Shown in pieces: positions 51,315 to 60,555 of a stretch of 64,000 nt of DNA. Origin of the DNA: Halomonas piscis (GTDB taxonomy: Bacteria > Pseudomonadota > Gammaproteobacteria > Pseudomonadales > Halomonadaceae); assembly GCF_031886125.1 (NCBI RefSeq), contig NZ_CP119391.1:1240001-1304000 (forward strand). Direction: 5' to 3'. Made by a program: the position numbers and the translations under genes. Positions within the stretch are counted from its first letter, which is position 1. Each line of letters begins with the position of its first letter. The notes below the pieces were generated by a model. The model was not told where the DNA came from and did no database searches. It was given only the letters and a program-made list of their open reading frames with translations.

Positions 51315-52675
51315 GCCTGCGCGCGCGTCTGCTGCTGACGCTGGGCCTTGCGCTTGCGCTGTTCTGGGCCAGCGCGGCGGCCTGGCTGGCGAAGGATTTG
51401 GAGGACAAGCTGGTGGAGACGCTGGACCAGCGTCTGGCGCAGTCGGCGCGGATGGTCGCGGGGCTGATGCTGCAGCTGCCGCCGGAAGCGTGGCAGCAGG
51501 CCGATCGGCGCTCGCTGTCGATCCCTCCCATCGAGGGGCTGGCCTGCCAGGTGCATTCTCCCAGGGGCGAAATCATGGCGCGCACCCACAGCGACCTGGA
51601 GGGCGTGCTCGACCCCCGGGAGCCGGGCCACGCCTATCGCCGCGAGGATGGCGTGACCTGGCGGGTGTTCACCTATCGGCGCGGCGGGCTGACGATCACC
51701 ACCGCCGATCGCATGGACGAGCGCGACACTGTGATGAGCGGCGTGCTGTGGGTGGCGGTGGTGCCGTTCATTGTGGCGCTGGTGGGCAGCCTGGTGGCGC
51801 TGTGGGTGGCGGTGTGGCGCGGGCTGGCGCCGCTTTCCCGGCTGCGCGAATCGCTGGCCCGGCGTGACCCGGACACGCTCGCGCCGGTGGCGCTGAAGGG
51901 GCTGCCGGCGGAGCTGCGCCCGCTGGTGGCAACGCTCAACTCACTGCTCGTGCGGGTGGACGAGGCGTTTGCCCGGGAGCAGCGCTTCACCAACGACGCC
52001 GCCCACGAGCTGCGCACCCCGCTGACCGCGATCAAGACCCACGTCCAGGTGGCGAAAAGGGTCAAGGGGCAGGCCGCGATCGACGCGCTGGACTACGCCG
52101 AGCAGGGGATCGTGCGGCTCAATCGCACCCTGGACCAGCTGCTGCTGCTGGCCCGGGTCGAGGGGCGCAAGCCCTGGCAGGAGCCATCCTGCGACGCCGC
52201 TTCTGTCGCCCAGTGCGCGGTAGAGGATACCGGCCACCCCGAGCGCGTCAGGCTGCCCGCCGAGTGGCCCGGCGCGAAGCTGCTGATGCCCCACGAGCTG
52301 GCGGTGACGGCGCTGCGCAACGTGCTCGACAACGCCCTGCGCCACGGCCCGCCGGAAACCCCGGTCCGGCTGGAGGCGCGCTGGATAGACAACAACGCTC
52401 CGGAGGGCGGCGCGGCCTCCGGGCATACCGCTGAGCTGGCGTTTTGCGTGCGCGACGAGGGCGCGGGGCTTTCGCCCCAGGGGCTTTCGCAGCTGACCCG
52501 GCGCTTCTGGCGCGACAGCCGCGCCGGAGGCAGCGGGCTGGGGCTTGCCATTGTCGCCGCCATCGTCGAGCGCTTCGGCGGCCGGCTGGCGTTTCACAGT
52601 CCCCCCGGCGAAGGCCTCAGCGTCGAACTGTTTGTGCCGGCCGTGGCCCCTGATCACGGCGACAGGGCACCGTAG
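51311..52675 (+). CDS. Sensor histidine kinase (QseC/PmrB-like)
   Basis: A 454-aa membrane kinase. Two transmembrane helices (about 5-27 and 143-168) flank a periplasmic sensor of about 115 residues. A HAMP-like linker and the H-box NDAAHELRTPLTAIKTH follow. The ATPase shows the N-box LRNVLDNALRHG, DEGAGL and GGSGLGLAIV. Translation begins at TTG 51311, overlapping the regulator stop. The signal is unknown; QseC/PmrB relatives sense cations or envelope state. The next genes, encoding cytochromes, may or may not be targets. Confidence 0.93.
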   Translation: MSLRARLLLTLGLALALFWASAAAWLAKDLEDKLVETLDQRLAQSARMVAGLMLQLPPEAWQQADRRSLSIPPIEGLACQVHSPRGEIMARTHSDLEGVLDPREPGHAYRREDGVTWRVFTYRRGGLTITTADRMDERDTVMSGVLWVAVVPFIVALVGSLVALWVAVWRGLAPLSRLRESLARRDPDTLAPVALKGLPAELRPLVATLNSLLVRVDEAFAREQRFTNDAAHELRTPLTAIKTHVQVAKRVKGQAAIDALDYAEQGIVRLNRTLDQLLLLARVEGRKPWQEPSCDAASVAQCAVEDTGHPERVRLPAEWPGAKLLMPHELAVTALRNVLDNALRHGPPETPVRLEARWIDNNAPEGGAASGHTAELAFCVRDEGAGLSPQGLSQLTRRFWRDSRAGGSGLGLAIVAAIVERFGGRLAFHSPPGEGLSVELFVPAVAPDHGDRAP

Positions 52676-52724
52676 TATCCCGGCAAAGCACTGCCGGGAA
52701 AACAATAATGCAAGGGAGATCGTG

Positions 52725-53414
52725 ATGAACAAAAAGATGCTTGGCGGGCTTGGCCTGCTATTGGGCGCCGGCGTCTATGCCGGCGCCGCCACGGCGCTGG
52801 AAGGCGATCCGGAGAAAGGGGAGGAGGTGGCGCGCGTCTGCGTCGCCTGCCACCAGGAAGACGGCATGGGCAAGAACAACCCCGACACAGAGTCCTGGCC
52901 GCGGCTTGCCGGCCTGCCGGAAGCCTATATGGTCAAGCAGCTGCACGACATGAAGGCCGACAAGCGCCACAACGCCAGTATGGCGCCGATTCTCGGTACG
53001 CTCGATGACCAGGACATGGCCGACGTGGCGGCCTATTACGCCGAGCTTGAGCCCTGGCCCGAGCTGCCCACCGCCTACCACGCCGCCGACCCGGACAACG
53101 CCGCCGAGTGGCTGGCCGAGCGCGGCGACTGGGAAGACGGCAACTTTATTCCCGCCTGCAGCCAGTGCCACGGCCCCAACGGCCAGGGCGTGGGCGACAG
53201 CTTCCCGCCGCTGGCCGGCCAGCACGCAGCCTACCTCAAGACGCAGCTTGAGCACTGGCGCGAAGGCCAGCGCCACAACGACCCCAACGAGCTGATGGCA
53301 GGCGTCGCCAATCGCCTGGATGACAGCCAGATCGACATGATCGCGGAATACTACGCCACGCTTCCCGAGCGCCTGGAAGCGCGCGGTAACGAGCAAGAGG
53401 AGAGCGCCCAATGA
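52725..53414 (+). CDS. tsdB: Diheme cytochrome c4-like protein (TsdB-type partner)
   Basis: A 229-aa periplasmic cytochrome. Signal peptide at residues 1-23 or so (MNKKMLGGLGLLLGAGVYAGAATA). Two heme sites: CVACH and CSQCH, each followed by a distal Met in cytochrome c4-like positions. Such proteins accept electrons from TsdA and pass them to oxidases. Start 52725 follows AAGGGAG; the open frame extends further upstream but without a signal peptide start. The stop overlaps the next cytochrome gene by four bases, arguing that the two work as a pair. Confidence 0.88.
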   Translation: MNKKMLGGLGLLLGAGVYAGAATALEGDPEKGEEVARVCVACHQEDGMGKNNPDTESWPRLAGLPEAYMVKQLHDMKADKRHNASMAPILGTLDDQDMADVAAYYAELEPWPELPTAYHAADPDNAAEWLAERGDWEDGNFIPACSQCHGPNGQGVGDSFPPLAGQHAAYLKTQLEHWREGQRHNDPNELMAGVANRLDDSQIDMIAEYYATLPERLEARGNEQEESAQ

Positions 53415-54391
53415 ACCTGCATATATCCCATTGGCTCATCACCGGTGGCGTCGTTTCTGCTCTGAGCGCCTCGGCGCTGGGGTTCTCGCTGGTGGCACTG
53501 GCGCAAAGCGGCGAGGTGGAGCGCGACTACCAGATCCAGCTGCCCGACCCGCCCGAGGGCGAAGTCACGTTCACGCCGCCGGCGGAGGCCGAGCTGGGCG
53601 ACAGCCAGTATGACGACATGGTGCGCCGGGGGCGCGATCTCTTCATCAACACCCAGTCGCTGCGCGGCGAAAACGTGTTCAACGAGCAGAACTGCGCCAA
53701 CTGCCACCTGGACGCCGGCCGGCTGGCGCACTCTGCGCCCATGTGGGCAGCCTTCGGCGTCTATCCCGCCTATCGCGGCAAAAACGACATGGTCAACACC
53801 CTGTCCGACCGCATCCAGGGCTGTATCACCTACTCGATGAACGGCAAGGCGCCGGAAAAGGGCAGCGACGTGCTGGTCGCCCTGCAGACCTATCTGCACT
53901 GGATGGCCACCGACGCGCCCAACAATACCTCGATGCCCGGGCGCAGCTACCCCACTCTTGACGATCCCGAGAAAGAACCCGACCGCAAGCGCGGCGCCGA
54001 GGTTTACGCCAACCAGTGCGCGGTGTGCCACGGCGACAACGGCGAAGGGCAGAAAGTCGGCGAACGCCAGGTGTTTCCGCCGCTGTGGGGCGACGGCGCC
54101 TACAACTGGGGGGCGGGCATGCACCGGGTCAATACCGCCGCCAACTTCATCCACGCCAATATGCCGCTGAGCAAGTCGTACTCGCTGAGCGAGCAGCAGG
54201 CCTGGGACGTGGCGGCCTTCGTCAACAGCCACGAACGCCCCCAGGACCCGCGCCGCCGCACGGTGGACTCGCTTGACGAAACCCAGGAACTGTTCCACCA
54301 GCACCAGGGCTTTTACGGCAAGGAAGTCGACGGCAAGCGTCTGGGGGACCACGAAAACTTCGGCGAGCATCCGGACGGCATCGACGACTAA
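53411..54391 (+). CDS. tsdA: TsdA-like thiosulfate dehydrogenase (diheme cytochrome c)
   Basis: A 326-aa periplasmic diheme cytochrome. An N-terminal hydrophobic helix serves as signal or anchor. Heme sites are CANCH near residue 96 and CAVCH near 203. Between them is RIQGCITYSMNGKAPEKGS; the Cys in a G-C-x-x-x-S-M-N-G context matches the unusual Cys heme ligand of TsdA enzymes, which oxidise thiosulfate to tetrathionate or do the reverse. ATGA overlap with the c4 gene. Reaction direction cannot be told from sequence. Confidence 0.85.
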   Translation: MNLHISHWLITGGVVSALSASALGFSLVALAQSGEVERDYQIQLPDPPEGEVTFTPPAEAELGDSQYDDMVRRGRDLFINTQSLRGENVFNEQNCANCHLDAGRLAHSAPMWAAFGVYPAYRGKNDMVNTLSDRIQGCITYSMNGKAPEKGSDVLVALQTYLHWMATDAPNNTSMPGRSYPTLDDPEKEPDRKRGAEVYANQCAVCHGDNGEGQKVGERQVFPPLWGDGAYNWGAGMHRVNTAANFIHANMPLSKSYSLSEQQAWDVAAFVNSHERPQDPRRRTVDSLDETQELFHQHQGFYGKEVDGKRLGDHENFGEHPDGIDD

Positions 54392-54415
54392 GCCGCTTTG
54401 CTTGCCGGCACGATC

Positions 54416-54446
54416 AACCCCGCTGCCATTGGTAGCGGGGTTTTTT
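54416..54446 (+). terminator. Rho-independent terminator after tsdA
   Basis: AACCCCGCT and AGCGGGG arms with a short loop, followed by six T. Confidence 0.92.
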
Positions 54447-54463
54447 GTGGATACGCGTTTCGG

Positions 54464-55280
54464 CAGGCCTTCGGCGAACCTGTGAGAGGCTACTGAACTT
54501 GAGGAAGAGAGGCTGTTGAGCCTGTGTGAGAGCACTGAACTTGTAGGAGGGCGGCTTCGCCGCGCGACGGGCGCCGACAGGTGCCCTGGGGTTGCCAGGC
54601 TGCAGGGCCAGCATCCGGCAGGCCTTCGGCCTGCATCGCCCGGTAAACCGGCCTCCCACAAACCCCGGTAGAGCCACTGAGCTGATGGGAGGTTGGCTGC
54701 TGAACCTGTGAGAAGCTGCTGAACTTGTGGGAGGGCGGCTTCGCCGCGCGACGGGCGCCGCCAGGCGCCCTGGGGTTGCCAGTCTGTAGAGCCAATATCC
54801 GGCAGGCCGTCGGCCTGCATCGCCCGGTAAACCGGCCTCCCACAAACCCCGGTAGAGCCACTGAGCTGATGGGAGGTTGGCTGCTGAACCTGTGAGAAGC
54901 TGCTGAACTTGTGGGAGGGCGGCTTCGCCGCGCGACGGGCGCCGCCAGGCGCCCTGGGGTTGCCAGTCTGTAGAGCCAATATCCGGCAGGCCGTCGGCCT
55001 GCATCGCCCGGTAAACCGGCCTCCCACAAAACCCGGTAGAGCCACTGAGCCGGTGGGAGCTTGGCTGCTGAACCTGTGAGAAGCTGCTGAACTTGTGGGA
55101 GGGCGGCTTCGCCGCGCGACGGCGCCGTCAGGCGCCCTGGGGTTGCCAGGCTACATAGCCAGCACCCGGCAGGCCTTCGGCCTGCATCGCCCGGTAAACC
55201 GGCCTCCCACAAAACCCGGTAGAACCGCTGAGCCGGTGGGAGCTTGGCTGCTGAATCTGTGAGAGGCTGCTGAACCTGTA
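54464..55280. repeat. Tandem 184-base REP/REPIN array, left part
   Basis: Four units spaced exactly 184 bases apart begin at about 54537, 54721, 54905 and 55089. Each starts GTGG/GTAG-GAGGGCGGC-TTC-GCCGC and ends with the inverted partner TTTACC...GGCCTCCCAC, with palindromes GGCGCC and GGCAGGCC/GGCCTGC between. This is the layout of Pseudomonas-type REP pairs. There is no gene in the 980-base gap 54392-55371 apart from the left end of the next element. Confidence 0.88.
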
Positions 55281-55371
55281 GACATGATGGATGGACCTGC
55301 CCCGCTTCAACGTCGTGGGTTATGTTGAAGTAGGGACCACAACACAGTGCCAATATTGAAGGAGGCAGGTC

Positions 55372-56574
55372 ATGAAACAGTCTAACGCAACAAATCCCGT
55401 TCTTGTAGAAAGTGAAGCCGCAAAGCGGCTCAACGCCGTCGGCAGCGGCCATGCCGCCTACATCGGGCTGGACGTCCACAAGGTCAGCATCTCTGTCGCC
55501 GTTGCAGAAGAAGGTCGACAAGCGCCTGAATTCCTGGGGGAAATACCCAACGAGCCCAAGGCCATCGATCAGCTGATTCGGCAAATGAGCGAACGCTTTG
55601 CCGGGCAGCCGCTGCTGTTCTGCTACGAGGCGGGGCCATGCGGCTACGGCATTTATCATCAGATCCAGGCTAGCGGGCATGATAGTGAGGTGGTGGCGCC
55701 GTCGCTGATTCCCCAGCGGCCGGGGGACAGGGTGAAAACCGATCGACGAGACGCCGTGTTGCTGGCTCGCCTGTCACGTGCCGGGGAACTGACGGCCGTA
55801 TGGGTGCCAACGGCTGAACAGGAGGCCATACGCGACTTAACACGGGCGCGAGAAGACATGAAGGCCGCCGAGCTCCGAGCACGGCAACGTCTCAATGCGT
55901 TCCTGTTGCGCCACAACAAGCCCTATCCCGGCAAGAGCCGTTGGACAGCAGCACACTACCGCTGGCTGGAAACCGTCCGATTCGACTCGCCCATTCAACA
56001 GCTTGTGTTGCAGGAGTACATCGAAAACGTCAGGGAAGCCGAGCGTCGTGTGGCCGGCCTGGAAAAGCAGATGCGAGCCGCGTTGACCGAGTGGTCACTG
56101 GCTCCCGTGGTGGAGGCGCTCATGGCGCTGCGCGGCGTCAGCTTGATCACCGCCATGACCGTGCTGTCCGAGCTGGGCGATATCAGCCGCTTCGACTCGC
56201 CCCGTCAGCTCATGGCCTACCTGGGCCTGGTGCCCAGCGAGCACTCCAGCGGCGGCAGTCGTCGACAAGGCGGGATCACCAAGACGGGCAACGGTCACGT
56301 CAGGCGTGTGCTGGTGGAGTCGGCCTGGAGCTATCGCTACCCGGCGCGCAAAACTCGTATTATCCAGCAGCGTGCCGAGCGAACGTCCCCGATGGTACAA
56401 GCCATCGCCTGGGAGGCGCAGAAACGCCTGTGCGGCCGTTATCGCCGGCTAGCCGCTACGGGGAAGGCCAAACAGCAAGTGACCACGGCGGTCGCTCGCG
56501 AGTTGGCGGGCTTCTTGTGGGCCATCGCCTGTGAAGCCATGGGCAAGCCCCACGGCAGTCGGGCCACGGCATAA
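55372..56574 (+). CDS. IS110-family DEDD transposase
   Basis: A 400-aa bridge-recombinase-type transposase. The RuvC-like domain supplies D in YIGLDVHKVS, E in CYEAGPCG and the D pair in KTDRRDAVLLA. The C-terminal Transposase_20 domain has LRGVSLITAMTVLSELGD and the serine region SSGGSRRQGGITKTGN. AGGAGG lies upstream of the ATG. The frame is intact, so the copy may be active. Confidence 0.93.
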   Translation: MKQSNATNPVLVESEAAKRLNAVGSGHAAYIGLDVHKVSISVAVAEEGRQAPEFLGEIPNEPKAIDQLIRQMSERFAGQPLLFCYEAGPCGYGIYHQIQASGHDSEVVAPSLIPQRPGDRVKTDRRDAVLLARLSRAGELTAVWVPTAEQEAIRDLTRAREDMKAAELRARQRLNAFLLRHNKPYPGKSRWTAAHYRWLETVRFDSPIQQLVLQEYIENVREAERRVAGLEKQMRAALTEWSLAPVVEALMALRGVSLITAMTVLSELGDISRFDSPRQLMAYLGLVPSEHSSGGSRRQGGITKTGNGHVRRVLVESAWSYRYPARKTRIIQQRAERTSPMVQAIAWEAQKRLCGRYRRLAATGKAKQQVTTAVARELAGFLWAIACEAMGKPHGSRATA

Positions 56575-56824
56575 CCGTGCGGTTCCCGTGTTCATGGCTC
56601 AGGGGGCGTCGGGCCGACAGGAGAACCCCAGCTCCTCCTATGAGGCCCTGCCCTCCGGGGTAAGGTGACCCTCGATTGTAGACCCGGGAAGCTCCGCGAC
56701 GAAGTGATGACAGGTCGGTAACCAACCCACAAATACCAGAGAGATCCACCGTCGCTAACAGCCCTTCGCTTCCTGAGCCATGAGCATGGAGAGCATCGCA
56801 TGTAGTTAGCCTCAGCCAGTCGTT
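56575..56824 (+). ncRNA. Candidate bridge-RNA region of the IS1111-type element
   Basis: The long non-coding part lies 3-prime of the transposase, as in the IS1111 group, and contains GC-rich inverted segments. Family knowledge says such regions encode a guide RNA that pairs with target and donor ends. No loops were matched to the REP target here; this is inference from position. Confidence 0.35.
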
Positions 56825-56841
56825 GACAGGTCAATCCATAC

Positions 56842-57165
56842 CAGGAGGGCGGCTTCGCTGCGCGATGGCGCCGTCAGGCGCCCTGGGGTTGCCAGTCTGT
56901 AGAGCCAATATCCGGCAGGCCTTCGGCCTGCATCGCCCGGTAAACCGGCCTCCCACAAAACCCGGTAGAACCGCTGAGCCGGTGGGAGCTTGGCTACTGA
57001 ACTTGTAGGAGGGCGGCTTCGCTGCGCGATAGGCTGAACTTGTAGGAGGGCGGCTTCGCCGCGCGACGGCGCCGTCAGGCGCCCTGGGGTTGCCAGTCTG
57101 CATAGCCAGCACCCGGCAGGCCTTCGGCCTGCATCGCCCGGTAAACCGGCCTCCCACAAAACCTC
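56842..57165. repeat. REP/REPIN array, right part
   Basis: Continuation of the array beyond the insertion: REP units at about 56843, 57007 and 57043, with inverted partners at about 56938 and 57138. Sequence is slightly diverged (CTGCGCG in place of CCGCGCG). Confidence 0.85.
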
Positions 57166-57212
57166 GCAATAGCGACTACCCTGCAGGATATTGCCTGGTG
57201 GAGGAGTTTGCC

Positions 57213-57647
57213 ATGTCGACTCCCGGTTACGTCTCTCTTCGCAAGGGGCGGCTATCGCTCCCCGGTTACTGCTATCACATCACCATGTGCACTCGAAATC
57301 GACAGCCTGTATTTCTGGACTACCTTCACGCAAGGTCTGCATGCCGCACATTCGGGGAAAAAGCCATTGGTCGATACGGCGCCACTCAGGCTTTTGTGGT
57401 CATGCCGGATCACGTTCACTGGCTTTTGCAGCTTGAGGGCGATTTGTCCGGTGCGGTAAGGGTGTATAAATCCAAGGTGTCGATCGCCGTAGGGCAACCG
57501 GTATGGGAGGACGGCTTTCATGATCGCGCGCTGCGTCATGAGGATAATATTCGGCAGGTGGCGCGCTATGTTGTGGCCAATCCCCTGCGAGCTGGCCTGG
57601 TCGATGAGATAGGCCAGTATCCCTACTGGGATGCTATCTGGCTATAA
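57213..57647 (+). CDS. REP-associated tyrosine transposase (RAYT)
   Basis: A 144-aa single-domain HUH transposase of the Y1/IS200-like superfamily. It starts RKGRLSLPGYCYHITMCTRNR, has the metal-binding HVH in VMPDHVHWLLQL, and the canonical catalytic-helix region ARYVVANPLRAGLVD with the nucleophile Tyr. GGAGGAG lies just upstream of ATG 57213, so a longer open frame to 57090, which reads through repeats, is rejected. REPs lie on both sides, as is typical for a RAYT and its own repeats. Confidence 0.92.
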   Translation: MSTPGYVSLRKGRLSLPGYCYHITMCTRNRQPVFLDYLHARSACRTFGEKAIGRYGATQAFVVMPDHVHWLLQLEGDLSGAVRVYKSKVSIAVGQPVWEDGFHDRALRHEDNIRQVARYVVANPLRAGLVDEIGQYPYWDAIWL

Positions 57648-57674
57648 CCTGCAAGCCGGAGAATGCTATATGGC

Positions 57675-57728
57675 CTGTGGGAGGGCGGCTTCGCCGCGCG
57701 ACGGGCGCCGCCAGGCGCCCTGGGGTTG
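57675..57728. repeat. Single REP copy downstream of the RAYT
   Basis: GTGGGAGGGCGGC-TTC-GCCGC head and the GGCGCC palindrome recur once, ending ten bases before the dsbG stop. No inverted partner follows, so it is a half unit. Confidence 0.8.
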
Positions 57729-57737
57729 CGTTTCGGG

Positions 57738-58580
57738 TTACTGGGGTTTTTCACTGCCCATCATCTTGACCAGGGCGTCGTCGGCGGGCATGCCCTGTAC
57801 TCGCTTGATGCGGGTGCTGCCGCCGTCGGTTTCGCGCTGGTAGGCGCTGGTCGGGGTGGCGTAAAGCCCCAGGCCTTCAAACAGCTGGTTGTTGGCGTAG
57901 ACCTGTTCTTCAAACTTCTGGGGCTGGGCGCTGGGCGTCACGGCTTCGCCCTGTTTCTGGTTGCGCAGGGTGGCCGAGGGGTCGTCCGAGGCGAGGATGG
58001 TGGCGGCCTTGGCCGGGCTGTCGGCGGCGAGAATGCCCACCATGATGTGGCGCATCTGCACCTTGCCGGCTTCTACCCAGGGACGCGAGGCGTCCCACAG
58101 CTGCTGGCAGTAGGGGCAGTTGGGGTCGGTAAAGGTATAGATGATGCGCGGGGCGTCTTTATCGCCGTCCTGAATCCAGTGGCTGTCTTCCAGCAGGCTC
58201 CAGGTCTTGGCCTCCAGCGGGGCGCGAACGTGCTCGTCGAGCTCGGGCTCGGTGAGGTCGTTGCCCTCGGCGTCCATCAGCGTCCCCACGACGACGTGGT
58301 CGCCGTCCGGGGTGAGATAGGCGGCCATCTCTTCGCCCTGGGGAGAGCTGGCACCGAAGCCGGTCAGCCCGCTGGGGGCGTCAAAGCGCTCGTGGATCTC
58401 GATGCCCTGCTTGGCAAGGGCCTGCACCGGGGCAGGCAGGTTTTCATCGGCGAGCGCCGGAGGGGCCATGGCCAGCGCCATGCCGATAGCGCTCAGCCTG
58501 CCCAGCGGACCTCGCAGGCGCGCTGCCAGCCCGGTGCGCAGAGGGGTATCGCCGAGTATATGCATAAATCGTAGTGTCAT
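57738..58580 (-). CDS. dsbG: Thiol:disulfide interchange protein DsbG-like
   Basis: A 280-aa periplasmic thioredoxin-fold protein. Signal peptide with the hydrophobic part LSAIGMALAMAPPALA (about residues 30-45). An N-terminal dimerisation region is followed by the active site TDPNCPYCQQLWD and a cis-Pro region near YATPTSAY. CPYC is the DsbG form. Start 58580 follows AAGGT; the open frame to 58613 is not needed. It would protect or isomerise cysteines in exported proteins. No DsbD is seen in the window. Confidence 0.88.
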   Translation of the reverse strand: MTLRFMHILGDTPLRTGLAARLRGPLGRLSAIGMALAMAPPALADENLPAPVQALAKQGIEIHERFDAPSGLTGFGASSPQGEEMAAYLTPDGDHVVVGTLMDAEGNDLTEPELDEHVRAPLEAKTWSLLEDSHWIQDGDKDAPRIIYTFTDPNCPYCQQLWDASRPWVEAGKVQMRHIMVGILAADSPAKAATILASDDPSATLRNQKQGEAVTPSAQPQKFEEQVYANNQLFEGLGLYATPTSAYQRETDGGSTRIKRVQGMPADDALVKMMGSEKPQ

Positions 58581-58788
58581 GGTGATGACCTTTAGCGGTG
58601 GATGCCGTGGCAATATGGCGTCATGAAGAAGGCGTCAGTCGCTGCCAGTATGGCAGCGCCGGATTAGGTCCGAATTAGGCGATTGGGGAGCAAAGTGCAA
58701 GAAATACTGCAGATTATGTGCCGAATCGTTACACTGGCCGACCCATGTTCCACCGGTAAGATATCTTGCTGAATCAGGGTAGCCTTTA

Positions 58789-59286
58789 ATGCATTGCCCC
58801 TTTTGTGGTGATCACGACACCCGCGTTTCCGACTCGCGCCTGGTGGCCGACGGCGATCAGGTGCGCCGCCGCCGCCAGTGTGCCCGCTGCCAGGAGCGCT
58901 TTACCACTTATGAGACCGCCGAGCTGATGATGCCGCGGGTGGTGAAGTCCGACGGCTCCCGGGCGAGCTTCGACGAGCACAAGCTGCGCGCGGGGATGCT
59001 GCGCGCGCTGGAGAAACGTCCGGTCAGCGCCGAGGCCATCGAGGTGGCGGTGGAGCGCATCCGCCAGACCCTGCGCTCCCGGGGGGAGCGCGAGGTCGAC
59101 GCCCGGGATATCGGCGAGCTGGTGATGCAGGCGCTGGACGATCTCGATCCGGTGGCCTATATCCGCTTTGCCTCGGTGTATCGCAAGTTCCAGGATCTGA
59201 ACGAGTTCCGCGCCGAAATCGACCGCCTGGCCGGCGCGTCGGGGCGTGACGAGGCCGACCGCGGCGATGCGGATGGGGAGCGCTAG
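58789..59286 (+). CDS. nrdR: NrdR transcriptional repressor
   Basis: A 165-aa regulator of ribonucleotide reductase genes. N-terminal zinc ribbon [17 protein letters not shown]...[17 protein letters not shown], then an ATP-cone domain ([30 protein letters not shown]). Normal length and order. The gap to dsbG carries the probable promoter. It precedes ribD by four bases, the usual proteobacterial operon order. Confidence 0.97.
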   Translation: MHCPFCGDHDTRVSDSRLVADGDQVRRRRQCARCQERFTTYETAELMMPRVVKSDGSRASFDEHKLRAGMLRALEKRPVSAEAIEVAVERIRQTLRSRGEREVDARDIGELVMQALDDLDPVAYIRFASVYRKFQDLNEFRAEIDRLAGASGRDEADRGDADGER

Positions 59287-59290
59287 CCCC

Positions 59291-60466
59291 ATGGCGACCT
59301 TTTCTGCCGCAGACCACCGCTATATGGCCCGGGCGCTGCGCCTGGCCGAGCGCGGGCGCTATACCGCCGACCCCAACCCTCGGGTGGGCTGCGTCATCGT
59401 CCGCGAAGACGGCGCGGCGCCGGCTATCGTCGGCGAAGGCTTTCACCGCCGGGCCGGCGAGGCCCACGCCGAAGTCAACGCCCTGGCGGCGGCCGGCGAG
59501 CGCGCCCGCGGGGCAGTTGCCTACGTCACTCTGGAACCGTGCTCGCACACCGGGCGCACCGGGCCCTGCGCCAAGGCGCTGGTGGAGGCCGGCATCGCCC
59601 GGGTGGTCGTTGCGATGGAGGACCCCAACCCCCGGGTCAGCGGCCGCGGCGTGGCGCTTTTGCAAAGCGCCGGCGTCAAGGTGGAGACGGGGCTGCTGGC
59701 CGACGACGCCCGGCGGCTGAACCCGGGCTTCATCGCGCGGATGGAGACCGGCCGGCCGCTGGTACGGCTGAAGATGGCCATGAGCCTGGACGGACGCACC
59801 GCCATGGCGTCGGGGGAATCCCAGTGGATCACCGGCCCCGAGGCCCGCGCCGAGGTGCAGCGCCTGCGCGCGCGTTCCAGCGCGGTGCTCAGCGGGGTGG
59901 AGTCGGTGCGCACGGATGATTCGCGGCTGACGGTACGCGCCGCCCAGCTGGGGCTGGAGAACGCCGACGAAGCGGCTCGCCGCCAGCCGCTGCGGGTGAT
60001 TGTCGATTCGCGCCTGCGCCTGCCCGAGACGGCGGCCTGCCTGGCCGAGCCCGGCCGCACCCTGATCGCCACGGTGCCCGGCCACGACGCCGAAAAGCGC
60101 AGCGCCCTCGAGGCCGCCGGCGCGGAAATACTGATCCTTGAGGCCGGCGCCGACGGCCGAGTGAGCCTGGCCGCGCTGGTGGCCTACCTGGCCGCGGCCG
60201 AGGCGGTCAACGAGCTGCTGGTGGAAACCGGCGCTACACTTGCCGGGGCCATGCTGGACGCCGGGCTGGTCGACTCGCTGTGGCTGTTCATGGCGCCGAC
60301 GCTGTTGGGCGCCGGGGCCCGGGGCGCGTTTGCGCTGCCGGGACTTGAGCGCATGGCGGACCAGCGCCGGCTTTCGATTGACGACGTTCGCGCCGTGGGG
60401 CCGGACTGGCGCATTATTGCCTCGCCGCTGCCGGCTGGCGCACCGGGCGATACCAAGGTACCCTGA
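59291..60466 (+). CDS. ribD: Bifunctional riboflavin deaminase/reductase RibD
   Basis: A 391-aa enzyme. The N-terminal deaminase has zinc motifs HAEVNAL and [11 protein letters not shown]. The C-terminal reductase has [24 protein letters not shown] and [15 protein letters not shown]. It carries out the second and third steps of riboflavin synthesis. Start 59291 with GGGGAG upstream is preferred over an in-frame ATG at 59246 inside nrdR. No FMN riboswitch is visible in the small nrdR-ribD gap. Confidence 0.96.
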   Translation: MATFSAADHRYMARALRLAERGRYTADPNPRVGCVIVREDGAAPAIVGEGFHRRAGEAHAEVNALAAAGERARGAVAYVTLEPCSHTGRTGPCAKALVEAGIARVVVAMEDPNPRVSGRGVALLQSAGVKVETGLLADDARRLNPGFIARMETGRPLVRLKMAMSLDGRTAMASGESQWITGPEARAEVQRLRARSSAVLSGVESVRTDDSRLTVRAAQLGLENADEAARRQPLRVIVDSRLRLPETAACLAEPGRTLIATVPGHDAEKRSALEAAGAEILILEAGADGRVSLAALVAYLAAAEAVNELLVETGATLAGAMLDAGLVDSLWLFMAPTLLGAGARGAFALPGLERMADQRRLSIDDVRAVGPDWRIIASPLPAGAPGDTKVP

Positions 60467-60555
60467 CGCGCGGCTGTCGGCGCTGGCCGTTCGGCAGCGT
60501 CGCGTTTCGGCACTGCGCAAGTTCGGCACTGCGAAAGACACTACTGGGAGACTTC

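Larger units (their letters stand above)
55282..56842 (+). mobile_element. IS110 family, IS1111-group insertion in a REP
   Basis: Subterminal inverted repeats ATGGATGGACCTGC (55287-55300) and its near-complement ending at 56839 lie a few bases inside the ends, the IS1111 hallmark. Comparison with neighbouring repeat units puts the insertion between the GTAG head and the GAGGGCGGC stem of a REP. No clear target duplication. Ends are accurate to about three bases. The element contains one transposase gene and a 3-prime non-coding region of about 268 bases. Confidence 0.85.

Noticed and set aside
54490..55680. Long minus-strand open frames running through the REP array and into the IS110 element
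   Set aside because: Their translations are just repeats of the palindromic units in a row (for example GRFTGRCRP again and again); no start signal or domain, and the DNA is better explained as REPs.
54464..57165. CRISPR array
   Set aside because: Units are 184 bases, tandem and palindromic with no unique spacers; cas genes are absent.
56812..57169. Small minus-strand proteins between the IS110 element and the RAYT
   Set aside because: They consist of translated REP sequence only.
57090..57212. N-terminal extension of the RAYT
   Set aside because: It reads through the REP repeat, and a strong GGAGGAG directly precedes ATG 57213.
60467..60555. FMN riboswitch before ribB
   Set aside because: The gap is only 89 bases and shows none of the conserved RFN segments; only a short near-direct repeat.
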